Made by a program: the position numbers and the translations under genes
Notes under the pieces: model-generated
The model's input: only the letters and a program-made list of their open reading frames with translations
Database searches by the model: none
Told to the model about the DNA's origin: nothing
Assembly (NCBI GenBank): GCA_022826825.1
Contig: JAJDUD010000059.1
Span: 124,001 to 188,000, forward strand
Direction: 5' to 3'
Source of the DNA: Acidobacteriota bacterium
GTDB taxonomy: Bacteria > Acidobacteriota > Vicinamibacteria > Marinacidobacterales > Marinacidobacteraceae
Length of the DNA: 64,000 nt
Part shown: piece after piece, positions 54,542 to 62,937 of the stretch
Numbering within the stretch: position 1 is the first letter of the stretch
Layout of the letters: every line of letters begins with the position of its first letter

Positions 54542-55447
54542 TCAGGAGCGCGGAGCCGGCAGCGGAGAACCGGTGATCTGGCGGTAAGCGCTGAGGAAAC
54601 GCTCGGTCGTCCCGCGCACGATGCTGTCGGGCAGGTGCGGCGCAGGCGGCTCCTTGTTCCAGTCGACCGTTTCCAGGTAGTCCCGGACGTACTGCTTGTC
54701 GAAACTGGACTGGAGTTTTCCGGGCGCGTATTCGTCGGCGGGCCAGAAACGCGACGAGTCCGGGGTCAGGACCTCGTCGATGACGTACAGCTTCCCCTCG
54801 TCGTCGTGTCCGAACTCGAACTTGGTGTCGGCAATGATGATGCCGCGCTCGGCGGCCCACTCCACCCCGCTTCTGTAGATCTCGCGGGAGATCGCGTGAA
54901 GGCGGGTGGTCAGTTCCCGGCCCAGCGCGTTCGCCATGAAGTCCTCGCTCACATTCTCGTCGTGACCGTCCTCGGCCTTCGTTGCCGGCGTGAAGAGGGG
55001 CTCAGGGAAACGCTCGGCGAGCTGCATCCCGCCCGGAAGGGAAATGCCGCAGACGCTGCCTTCCCGCCCGTACTCCTTCCAGCCTGAACCGTAGAGGAAC
55101 CCGCGCATCACGCACTCGAACGGGATCGGATTCAGCCGGCGGACCAGCATGGAACGGCCGTCCAGCATTCCCTTCGCCGGCGCCAGCACCTCGGGGTACT
55201 CGTCCACGTCGTCGGTGACGAGGTGATTGGGAACGATGTGTTCGGTTCGCCGCAACCACCAGGCGCTCAGACTGTTCAGCACCCGGCCCTTCTCGGGAAT
55301 CCCCTCGGGGAGCACGACATCGAAGGCCGAAACCCGGTCCGTCGTCACCAGCAGGAGCTGATCGCCGACGGCGTAGATGTCGCGGACCTTGCCGCGGGAA
55401 CGGAGGGCGACACCCTCCAGTGATGTGGTCAGGACTGCTTCGGACAT
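54542..55447 (-). CDS. purC: Phosphoribosylaminoimidazole-succinocarboxamide synthase
   Basis: 301 residues, the longer SAICAR-synthetase form. Recognised by RSRGKVRDIYAVGDQLLLVTTDRVSAFDVVLPEGIP, VMRGFLYGSGWKEY and IIIADTKFEFG...VIDEVLTPDSSRFWPADEY, with the ATP and CAIR sites in place. It ligates aspartate to CAIR in purine synthesis. Isolated from other pur genes. A palindrome (55573-55605) lies in the gap upstream. Confidence 0.97.
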   Translation of the reverse strand: MSEAVLTTSLEGVALRSRGKVRDIYAVGDQLLLVTTDRVSAFDVVLPEGIPEKGRVLNSLSAWWLRRTEHIVPNHLVTDDVDEYPEVLAPAKGMLDGRSMLVRRLNPIPFECVMRGFLYGSGWKEYGREGSVCGISLPGGMQLAERFPEPLFTPATKAEDGHDENVSEDFMANALGRELTTRLHAISREIYRSGVEWAAERGIIIADTKFEFGHDDEGKLYVIDEVLTPDSSRFWPADEYAPGKLQSSFDKQYVRDYLETVDWNKEPPAPHLPDSIVRGTTERFLSAYRQITGSPLPAPRS

Positions 55448-55572
55448 CGGGGAATTCTACGGAGGAAGCGGCCGGGGAGGACCGGTGATTTGGCGTCCGC
55501 GGGCAGAGGAGCGCCGCTCATCGGAGCGGCGTCGCGGCACGGGGCCGCGCCACACCCATCACGATGCGCGCC

Positions 55573-55605
55573 AGGAGCGCCGGTTCAGATCAGACCGGCG
55601 CTCCT
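55573..55605. terminator. 12-bp palindrome downstream of pnp
   Basis: AGGAGCGCCGGT-N9-ACCGGCGCTCCT, a perfect 12-bp inverted repeat about 20 bp after the pnp stop. It could stop transcription of the rpsO-pnp run, although no T tract follows. It shares the AGGAGCGCCGG core with the hairpin at 3452. Confidence 0.5.
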
Positions 55606-55627
55606 ATCGCGCGCGAGCGTCGTTTTC

Positions 55628-57799
55628 TCAGCGCCGGCGGTCGCCGCGGTCGCGATCGCGATCCCGGCCACCCCGCCGTCGCGGCGGCCGGGGCGGCAGC
55701 GGCGGCAGGCCCGCCCGCTCCCGGATGATGTCCTTGCAGGAAAGGCGCGTCCGTCCGTTGCCGTCCACTTCGATGACCCGGACTTCGACCTCGTCACCCT
55801 CCTGGAGCTCGTCCCGCACGCTGTTCACGTGGCGGTCCGCGATCTCCGAGATGTGGAGCAGCCCGTCCGTTCCCGGAAGAATCTCCACGAACGCGCCGAA
55901 ATCCACGATGGTCTTCACGACTCCGTGATAGTCGCGTCCGACTTCGGGGAGCTGGCTCACCGCGATGGCTTCGATCCGCTCCTTGGCCCGCTGGGTGGAC
56001 TGCGCGTCGAGTCCGGCGATGTGGATGGTTCCGTCGTCGGACACGTCCACCCGAGCTCCGGTTTCGTCGGTGATCGCCCGAATCGTCTTGCCGCCCGGCC
56101 CGATGACCTCCCGGATCTTCCGCACGGGAATCTTCATGGTCAGGATGGCGGGGGCGTACTGGGAGGCTTCGCTCCGGGGAGCGGGAATCGCCGCCGCCAT
56201 GGCCTTCAGAATCTGGATCCGCGCCCGGCGCGCCTGCTCGAGGGCGTCGTTGACGATGTCGAGCCGCAGTCCGGAGATCTTGATGTCCATCTGCAGCGCG
56301 GTGATCCCATTGGCGGTGCCCGCAACCTTGAAGTCCATGTCTCCGTAGTGGTCTTCGGCTCCCGCGATGTCGGTCAGCACCCGGTATTCGTCCCCCCGGG
56401 TAATGAGACCCATCGCGATGCCGGCAATGGGAGCCTTGAGCGGCACGCCGGCATCCATGAGCGAGAGGCACCCCCCGGTCACCGCGGCCATCGAGCTCGA
56501 GCCGTTGGACTCCAGCGTGTCGGACACCACCCGGATGGCGTAGTTGAACTGGTCTTCGCTCGGGATCGCGGGCAGCAGGGCGCGCTCGGCGAGCGCTCCG
56601 TGCCCGATTTCGCGGCGGCCGGGACCCCGCATCATCCGGGCTTCTCCCACGGAGAAGGCCGGGAAGTTGTAGTGCAGGAGAAAGCGCTTTTCCCCGGAGC
56701 CGTGTACCCAGTCCAGGCGCTGGCTCTCGCTGAGCGGAGCCAGGGTGGTCACCACGAGCGCCTGCGTCTCCCCGCGGGTGAATACCGAGGAACCGTGAGT
56801 CCTGGGGAGCACGGCAACCTCGCAGGACAACTGGCGAATCTCGTCGAACGCGCGCCCGTCCAGGCGCTTCCCTTCCTCAAGGATCGTGCAGCGGAGGATG
56901 TCCTCCTCCATCGCCTTGACGATGCCGGAGGCAGCGGAACGCTCTTCGTCGCTCCGCTCTTCGAGGCTGGCCGCGATGGCCGTCTTGACCTCGTCGACAG
57001 CGCGGGAGGCCTCCACCTTCCCCGATGACTGCATCGCGGCCTTCAGCCGCTCCCGGAATCCGTCCGTTATCTCGGTGGCCAGGCCGGGGTCCGGATCGTT
57101 CGCAACCACCACCTGCTTCTTCGGCTGAAGCCTGCTTACGAGTTCCTGCTGGATGCCGACGATGCGGCGGATCCCGTCGTGGGCGAAGCGGAGCGCCTCC
57201 ACCATCCGGGCCTCGGGCACGTCTTCAGCCCCTGCCTCGACCATGACGATGGCGTCGTCGGAACCGGCCACGACGAGATTCAACGCCGACCGATCCAGAT
57301 CCGAGAAGGTCGGGCAGAGAACGAACTCATCGTCCACGAGACCGACGCGCACCGCACCGATGGAAGTGTCGAAGGGGATGTCCGATATCCCGAGCGCGGC
57401 CGCGGCCCCGCTGATCGCCAGCACGTCGGAATCGTTCTCACGATCCGTGGACAGCAACAGACAGGTGACCTGCGTTTCGCGGCGCCAACCACTCGGAAAC
57501 AGCGGCCGCAGCGGACGGTCGATCAGGCGGCAGGTGAGGATCTCTTTCTCGTTGGGCCGTCCCTCCCTCTTGAAGAAGCCGCCCGGGATCCGACCCGCCG
57601 CGTAAAAGCTCTCCCGATAGTCCACCGCCAGCGGCAGGAAATCGACGTCCGGCCGATCGTTTCGGGACGCCGCCACCGCGGCGAGCACGACGGTGTCACC
57701 CAGCCGCACGGTTACCGCTCCGGCTGCCTGCCGGGCGAGCCGACCGGTTTCAATGATCAGATCGTTGCTGCCGATCCGGGTCTGTACTGTTTCAATCAA
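55628..57799 (-). CDS. pnp: Polyribonucleotide nucleotidyltransferase (PNPase)
   Basis: 723 residues. Two RNase PH domains (VRLGDTVVLAAVAASRN; ERALLPAIPSEDQFNYAIRVVSDTLESNGSSSMA), a linker helical domain, KH domain (KIREVIGPGGKTIRAITDETGARVDVSDDGTIHI) and S1 domain (YHGVVKTIVDFGAFVEILPGTDGLLHISEI) are all present. It degrades RNA 3'-5' in the degradosome. A short Arg/Gly/Asp tail (RGGRDRDRDRGDRRR) follows the S1 domain. The TTG at 57799 has GGAAG upstream and is the only start. Downstream of rpsO as in most bacteria. Confidence 0.97.
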   Translation of the reverse strand: MIETVQTRIGSNDLIIETGRLARQAAGAVTVRLGDTVVLAAVAASRNDRPDVDFLPLAVDYRESFYAAGRIPGGFFKREGRPNEKEILTCRLIDRPLRPLFPSGWRRETQVTCLLLSTDRENDSDVLAISGAAAALGISDIPFDTSIGAVRVGLVDDEFVLCPTFSDLDRSALNLVVAGSDDAIVMVEAGAEDVPEARMVEALRFAHDGIRRIVGIQQELVSRLQPKKQVVVANDPDPGLATEITDGFRERLKAAMQSSGKVEASRAVDEVKTAIAASLEERSDEERSAASGIVKAMEEDILRCTILEEGKRLDGRAFDEIRQLSCEVAVLPRTHGSSVFTRGETQALVVTTLAPLSESQRLDWVHGSGEKRFLLHYNFPAFSVGEARMMRGPGRREIGHGALAERALLPAIPSEDQFNYAIRVVSDTLESNGSSSMAAVTGGCLSLMDAGVPLKAPIAGIAMGLITRGDEYRVLTDIAGAEDHYGDMDFKVAGTANGITALQMDIKISGLRLDIVNDALEQARRARIQILKAMAAAIPAPRSEASQYAPAILTMKIPVRKIREVIGPGGKTIRAITDETGARVDVSDDGTIHIAGLDAQSTQRAKERIEAIAVSQLPEVGRDYHGVVKTIVDFGAFVEILPGTDGLLHISEIADRHVNSVRDELQEGDEVEVRVIEVDGNGRTRLSCKDIIRERAGLPPLPPRPPRRRGGRDRDRDRGDRRR

Positions 57800-57890
57800 C
57801 TTTTTTCTTCCTTCTGATGCCGGAATACTGCTTGGGTTCGCGGCGTTCGTGGACCTTGGCGGCTCGACGGCAAGTGGCCGCGCGCTGGAA

Positions 57891-58160
57891 CTACTTTCTG
57901 AGGCCGAGGGAAGTGATCAGGGTCCGATACCGCTCCACGTCTTCCCGCCGCAGATAGTCCAGCAGCCGCCGGCGCCGGCTGACCATACGGAGCAGGCCCC
58001 GCCGCGAGGCGTGGTCCTTCCGATGATCGTCGAAGTGGCCCGCCAGTCCGGTGATCCGCGCCGTCAGGAGCGCGACCTGAACCTCCGGTGAACCGGCGTC
58101 CGTTTCGTGCCGCCGGTACTTCTCGACGATGGCGCGCCGTGATGTCTGTGTGAGTGCCAA
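57891..58160 (-). CDS. rpsO: 30S ribosomal protein S15
   Basis: 89 residues, standard size: [55 protein letters not shown] and [12 protein letters not shown]. The TTG start (58160) is preceded by AGGGAA. The 234-bp leader back to truB is long for this compact cluster and could hold the autoregulatory S15-binding structure known in other bacteria, but no specific fold was recognised. Confidence 0.97.
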   Translation of the reverse strand: MALTQTSRRAIVEKYRRHETDAGSPEVQVALLTARITGLAGHFDDHRKDHASRRGLLRMVSRRRRLLDYLRREDVERYRTLITSLGLRK

Positions 58161-58394
58161 TTCCCTGTTTCCCTGTTTGCCGCCAGCCGGGCCAGCGCTA
58201 TGGAGTCTTTCGTGTGCCGCCTGATGAATGGTTCAGTCTGCCGGGCTCGCTGCCCGCCGGCCAAGACGCTCGGTCTTCGTGATCACAATTCCCGGGTCGG
58301 CTTGTCGTTCGCGGCGCACCTTACCACACCGGAAAGGACGCGCGATCTCCCTGCGGGAGGCGAAACCCGGCGCCGGAGTCAGCAGGTGGCCCAC
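58161..58394 (-). promoter_or_regulatory. Long rpsO leader
   Basis: 234-bp non-coding stretch between truB and rpsO within an otherwise tight cluster. It contains GC-rich complementary segments (for example GGCCGGCGGGCAGCGAGCCC around 58247-58266). It is a candidate place for S15 autoregulation or a promoter; no assignment can be made from sequence alone. Confidence 0.3.
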
Positions 58395-59345
58395 TCATTC
58401 GCAGTCCCTCCCACCCGTGTCCCAGACCACCAGCGGGCGCCAGCCGCCGGGGGCGGCCGACACAACGGCAATCAGCGCCGGGCCGCTCTCGTCAGCCGAC
58501 CCCGCGGGCGGATCGAGGGACGCCACCGCACAGCGGACCTCTCCGCAAGATCGCGGGCAGGCGGCTTTGTCCGCGTGCTCATCGGGCGTGCGGTAGGGCA
58601 CGAGGCGGCCGTGCCTCAAGAACCGGGATTCTTCCCCCGATACCGAGAGTCGCGGGATCCCCCTCAGCGCCGAGAGCGGGTCCAGCAGTCGCGCGGCGAT
58701 GGCGTCCCGATCCGACAGCTCGTCGAGCCGCGCGGCGGCTGACACTTCGAAGGGCCCCACCGCGGTACGCCGCAGGGCCGCGAGGTGGGCTGCGCCGCCG
58801 AGCCGCTCGCCGAGGTCCCTGGCCAGCGCGCGGATGTAGGTGCCCGGCCCCACCTGACAGGCGAACTCCGCCACTTTCCCGTCATAGCTGAGAAGATCCA
58901 GTTCGTCCACCCGGACCCGGCTGGGCGCCAGCCGCAACGGACGGCCCGCCCGCGCCAGACGGTATGCCCGGCGGCCTCCAATCCGCTTCGCCGAGTAGCG
59001 GGGAGGGACCTGGTCGATCGCGCCGAGGAACTCCGGAAGCACCCGCCCGATCGCGGACAATTCCGGGCAGGCCGCGGGAGCGCCCACCGGCTGCCCGGTC
59101 ACGTCATCCGTATCGGTGGCCTGCCCGAAGCACACCCGAGCGCGATAACGCTTGGCGCCCTCGGCCACAAACCGGACCAGCCGGGTCGCCCTGCCTACGC
59201 AGACGGGCAGCAGTCCGGTTGCGAAGGGATCGAGGGAACCGGCATGACCTGCCCGGACGCCGCCGAGTATCGCCCGGATACGCCGCACGACCGCAAAGGA
59301 TGTGAGTCCCTCGTCCTTGTCCACGAGGAGGAGGCCGGAAGTCAG
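58395..59345 (-). CDS. truB: tRNA pseudouridine-55 synthase TruB
   Basis: 316 residues; forms Psi55 in tRNA. Catalytic Asp in GHAGSLDPFATGLLPVCVG, with YRARVCFGQATDTDDVTG and SCQVGPGTYIRALARDLG-like blocks further on; a C-terminal PUA-like region follows. The family N-terminus SGLLLVDKDEGLTSF is fully encoded but preceded only by CTG (59345) as a plausible start. That CTG overlaps the rbfA stop (CACTGAC) and has AGGAGG four bases upstream. The internal GTG at 59324 would lose the conserved SGLLLV strand. Confidence 0.93.
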   Translation of the reverse strand: MTSGLLLVDKDEGLTSFAVVRRIRAILGGVRAGHAGSLDPFATGLLPVCVGRATRLVRFVAEGAKRYRARVCFGQATDTDDVTGQPVGAPAACPELSAIGRVLPEFLGAIDQVPPRYSAKRIGGRRAYRLARAGRPLRLAPSRVRVDELDLLSYDGKVAEFACQVGPGTYIRALARDLGERLGGAAHLAALRRTAVGPFEVSAAARLDELSDRDAIAARLLDPLSALRGIPRLSVSGEESRFLRHGRLVPYRTPDEHADKAACPRSCGEVRCAVASLDPPAGSADESGPALIAVVSAAPGGWRPLVVWDTGGRDCE

Positions 59346-59767
59346 TGCTCCTCCTCGCGCCGTCGCGCGGGTGTCCCCCGGTCGCCTCCCTCCGGGGATT
59401 CGTCCCCGGAAGTGCGGGGGCGGGCGGCGCGCTCCTGGTCGAGGATCTGCTCCAGACGGATCGAGAACTCGACCGACGGATCGAACACGAACCGGATCTC
59501 CGGAGTGGCGCGCAGCCGGATTCGTGATCCCAGCAGCGTTCGCACCCGGCCCCGTGCCCGGCCGAGGACCGCGAGCGTCTCCGTCCGGTCGGCATCGTTG
59601 CCGTAAACCGAAACATAGACCCGGGCCAGGGTGAGATCTCCGGTCAGCTCGACGCGGGTCACCGTCGCGCGCCCGACCCGGGGATCCGCCAGTTCGAACC
59701 GCAGGATGCCGGCCACTTCCCGCCGGATCGACTCGGCGACCCGTTCGCGTCTTCCCCCGGTTCTCAT
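59342..59767 (-). CDS. rbfA: Ribosome-binding factor A
   Basis: 141 residues. KH-like fold with RRERVAESIRREVAGILRFELADPRVG, VTRVELTGDLTLARVYVSVYG and LRATPEIRFVFDPSVEFSIRLEQIL. RbfA assists late 16S maturation of the 30S subunit. A charged tail of about 25 residues (ARPRTSGDESPEGG...RREEEH) extends beyond the core. It lies 7 bp downstream of the DUF503 gene and overlaps truB. Confidence 0.95.
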   Translation of the reverse strand: MRTGGRRERVAESIRREVAGILRFELADPRVGRATVTRVELTGDLTLARVYVSVYGNDADRTETLAVLGRARGRVRTLLGSRIRLRATPEIRFVFDPSVEFSIRLEQILDQERAARPRTSGDESPEGGDRGTPARRREEEH

Positions 59768-59774
59768 TCGTCGG

Positions 59775-60083
59775 CTACTCCCGGGCGGTCAGCCACTCGA
59801 TGGCGGTGTCCGCCACCTCGGAAGGGTAAGCGCGAATGGCGATATTGCGCGCCGTCTCCAGTCTGGCGCCCACGACCTCTTGTCCGAGGCCGACGGCGAC
59901 CACGGAAACCTCCGCCTCCCGAAGCATCTCCGGATCCCCGGTCTCGGCAACCGCCACCAGGCAGCGGGCGCGCAACCGGTCCGACAGGGACCGGACCACA
60001 CTGCGCCGATCCTTTCGCGACCGCGCGTAAGGGAGGCGGAGGGTAATGCGCAGGAGTCCGACCCGCGTTCTGGGACCGGTCAC
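59775..60083 (-). CDS. DUF503 family protein (YlxP-like)
   Basis: 102 residues from the GTG at 60083 (the frame begins at a GTG at 60119). The core VGLLRITLRLPYARSRKDRRSVVRSLSDRLRARCLVAVAETGD matches DUF503/YlxP, found in the nusA-infB-rbfA cluster of many bacteria and linked to ribosome assembly. Neither GTG has a good ribosome site. 24 to 60 further residues 5' would be non-conserved. Confidence 0.85.
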   Translation of the reverse strand: MTGPRTRVGLLRITLRLPYARSRKDRRSVVRSLSDRLRARCLVAVAETGDPEMLREAEVSVVAVGLGQEVVGARLETARNIAIRAYPSEVADTAIEWLTARE

Positions 60084-60228
60084 GAGAGGCGCTGCCGGTG
60101 GCCGAACCCTGACGAACACCGAGGTTGGCGGCAGGAGGCAGCGGACGAGAACCGGGAGGCTGCCCCGGATTCCCTATCGGAAGAGCCGGGCCGCACGACC
60201 ATGGCCGCCTGTTCCCCGCCCACCGGGT

Positions 60229-62934
60229 TCAGTCGGCAACCGGGCTGACCTGCTCCTCGCGGAACGCCTCGATGATGTCGCCGATCTTCACGTCGTTGTA
60301 GCCGGCGATTCCGACACCGCACTCGAAGCCCTCGCGGACCTGGGCCACGTCTTCCTTGAACCGGCGAAGGCTGCCGATGCGTCCGGTGTGGACCAGCCGG
60401 CCATCGCGGACCAACCGCACCCGCGCATTCCTCGGAACCGTGCCCGCGAGGACGTAGGAGCCGGCCACGATCCCCACTCTCGGCACCTGGAACGTGCGCC
60501 GAACCTCGATCTTGCCGAGTTCCACGATCTCGGTTTCCGGTTCGAGAAGTCCCGCCAGCGCCTTCTCCATTTCCTCGACGAGGTGATAGATGACCGTGTG
60601 GCCGCGAATCTCGACCTTTTCCTGCTCGGCGAGTCGCTGCGCCTGCGGATCCGGACGGACACCGAAGGCCACGATGATGGATTCGGTCGCCGACGCCAGG
60701 TTTACGTCGCTCTCCGAGACGGCGCCCGCGCCGGCATGGATGACCCGGATCTTGACGTCCTCCGTCGACAACCGTTCCAGCGCGTCGCGGACAGCTTCCA
60801 CCGTTCCCCCGACATCCGCCTTCACCACGATCGAGAGTTCCTTCAATCCGCCGCTCATCTGGGCGTGCAGGTTCTGGAGGTTCAGCCGCTGGCGTCCCTC
60901 GATCAACTGGAGCCGGGCTTCTTCCTTCTTCTCTTCCGCCGCGCGCCGCGCTTCCGCCGGTGTCTGGGTGGCCGAGAAGGGATCGCCGACCACCGGCACC
61001 TCGGTGAGTCCGAGCACCTCGCAGGGCGTAGACGGAGGCGCTTTCTTCATCCGGTGTCCCGATTCGTCGAGGAGCGCTCGCACTTTGCCCCAGGCCGCGC
61101 CGGCGCTCACCGTGTCCCCGACGGACAGGGTGCCCTCCTGAACCAGGAACTGGGCCACCGGGCCCCGGCCCTTGTCCTTTCGGGCCTCGAGGACCACGCC
61201 CTGAGCGGGCCCCCGCGGGTTCGCGCTGGGTTCCTCGAGTTCCGCCACGTCCAGCACGGATTGCAGCAGCTCCGGGAGCCCGTCATGGGTCTTCGCGGAC
61301 ACCTGACAGAAGATGGAGTCGCCGCCCCAGTCCTCCGGAGTCACCTCACGCTCCGCCAGTTGGCGCATCACGAGGTCGGGATCGGCTGCCGGCTTGTCCA
61401 TCTTGTTCACCGCGACCACGACGGGTACTCCAGCCGCACGAGCGTGATTCAGCGCCTCGATCGTCTGCTCCTTGACCCCATCGTCCGCAGCCACCACGAG
61501 GATCACCACGTCGGTGACGCCGGCGCCGCGAGCCCGCATCTTGGTAAAGGCCTCGTGCCCCGGAGTGTCCAGGAAGACGAGCCGGTGCCCGTTCGTCTGC
61601 ACCGTATAGGCACTCATGTGCTGGGTGATGCCACCCGCCTCGGTGTCGACGACCCGCGCACTGCGGATGGCGTCGAGCAGGCTCGTCTTCCCGTGGTCCA
61701 CATGACCCATCACGGTGACCACCGGCGCCCGCTCCACCAGGTCCTCCTTTTTCTGGTCTTCCTTCTCCTGGCTGGACGCCTGCGCCTCGGCGGGCGCCGT
61801 CCCGGCCTCGGCGATGGTTCCCCCGTAGTGCCGGACCAGCTTGGTGGCGATCTCCGTGTCGAGCGGCTGATTGATCGACGCCGCCACTCCGTGTTGGAGC
61901 AGCAGCGCCTTGATCACCTCAACGGTCGGGATGCTCATGGATTCCGCGAGACCCTTCACGGTGATCCCGTCACTCAGCGCGACCGAGGCAGTGGTCCGAT
62001 ACTCCCGGGTCACCGCCTGGCGCAACCCCGGCGGCAGCGGGCTGTCGAATCCCTCCAGAACCTCGGGGGTTTCGGCCGGCGCCTGGCGCCTCCGCCCCTT
62101 GGATCGCCGGCCCGGAGCAGGACGCTGGGCCTTGGGCGGAGCGGACGGCGTTCTCCTGAGTGGCGGCGGAGTCGCCCGGATGCGCGGCGGCGTGGCCCTC
62201 CGGACCGGCCGGGTCACCGCGGGCACGATCTTGCGATCCGTGGCTCCGGGCCGGAACTCGGCGGGGCCCGAGGGCGACGCGATGATCCTCGTTTCAATCC
62301 GGCGCGGGGGCGAAGGCGCAGCCGTTTCGGCCGGTTTTTCGGAAGCCGCCGCCATTCGCTCGGGGCGGACGGGCGCTTCGGCCGGTCCGGTTCGGACCTC
62401 GCTCTCGCGGGCCTCCGCCACCGCCGCGGGGGCAGCTTTCTTCTCTTTCGCCGGCTCGGCCGGTTCCGGAGCGGCTTCGGGTTCCGGCGCGGAGGCTTTG
62501 GCGGCCTTCTCGGCGGCCCGCCGCTCTTCTTCCGCGCGCCGCTCGGCTTCGGCCGCTTCGGCCGCCAACCGGGCGGTTTCTTCTTCCTCGGCTCGCGCCT
62601 TCGCTTCGGCTTCCTCCTGGGCCTTCTTCTCGGCTTCCTCCCGTGCCTTGCGCTCGGCTTCGCCGCGCGCTTTCGCCTCCGCGGCCTCCCGCAAACGGCG
62701 CTGCTCGGCGGCGCGCCGGATGTTCTCTTCGGCCTGCAGGCGGCGGTCGGGGCGCGACGCTCGCCGCTGCTGCAAGCGAAGCCGGTTCCTGACCTTCCGG
62801 GCGTCGCTGTCCCGGATGGAGGACGAGACGGTCCGGACCCGCAGGCTGAAATCCGTCTGGAGAACCCGGAGGAGCTCGCCCGGCTCCATCCCGACCTCTT
62901 TGGCGAGGTCGCTGACCCTGACGGTGGACGGCAT
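60229..62934 (-). CDS. infB: Translation initiation factor IF-2
   Basis: 901 residues. An IF2_N helix bundle ([22 protein letters not shown]) is followed by a long Ala/Glu/Arg and Pro/Arg linker (about 75-340), a second IF2_N ([22 protein letters not shown]), and the G domain with [33 protein letters not shown] and SAKT. Domains II-IV are complete ([29 protein letters not shown]). Three bp separate it from nusA. Confidence 0.97.
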   Translation of the reverse strand: MPSTVRVSDLAKEVGMEPGELLRVLQTDFSLRVRTVSSSIRDSDARKVRNRLRLQQRRASRPDRRLQAEENIRRAAEQRRLREAAEAKARGEAERKAREEAEKKAQEEAEAKARAEEEETARLAAEAAEAERRAEEERRAAEKAAKASAPEPEAAPEPAEPAKEKKAAPAAVAEARESEVRTGPAEAPVRPERMAAASEKPAETAAPSPPRRIETRIIASPSGPAEFRPGATDRKIVPAVTRPVRRATPPRIRATPPPLRRTPSAPPKAQRPAPGRRSKGRRRQAPAETPEVLEGFDSPLPPGLRQAVTREYRTTASVALSDGITVKGLAESMSIPTVEVIKALLLQHGVAASINQPLDTEIATKLVRHYGGTIAEAGTAPAEAQASSQEKEDQKKEDLVERAPVVTVMGHVDHGKTSLLDAIRSARVVDTEAGGITQHMSAYTVQTNGHRLVFLDTPGHEAFTKMRARGAGVTDVVILVVAADDGVKEQTIEALNHARAAGVPVVVAVNKMDKPAADPDLVMRQLAEREVTPEDWGGDSIFCQVSAKTHDGLPELLQSVLDVAELEEPSANPRGPAQGVVLEARKDKGRGPVAQFLVQEGTLSVGDTVSAGAAWGKVRALLDESGHRMKKAPPSTPCEVLGLTEVPVVGDPFSATQTPAEARRAAEEKKEEARLQLIEGRQRLNLQNLHAQMSGGLKELSIVVKADVGGTVEAVRDALERLSTEDVKIRVIHAGAGAVSESDVNLASATESIIVAFGVRPDPQAQRLAEQEKVEIRGHTVIYHLVEEMEKALAGLLEPETEIVELGKIEVRRTFQVPRVGIVAGSYVLAGTVPRNARVRLVRDGRLVHTGRIGSLRRFKEDVAQVREGFECGVGIAGYNDVKIGDIIEAFREEQVSPVAD

Positions 62935-62937
62935 GAG

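Noticed and set aside
58161-58394. Possible tRNA or small RNA in the rpsO leader
   Set aside because: No T-loop consensus or cloverleaf could be drawn; left as an untyped leader.
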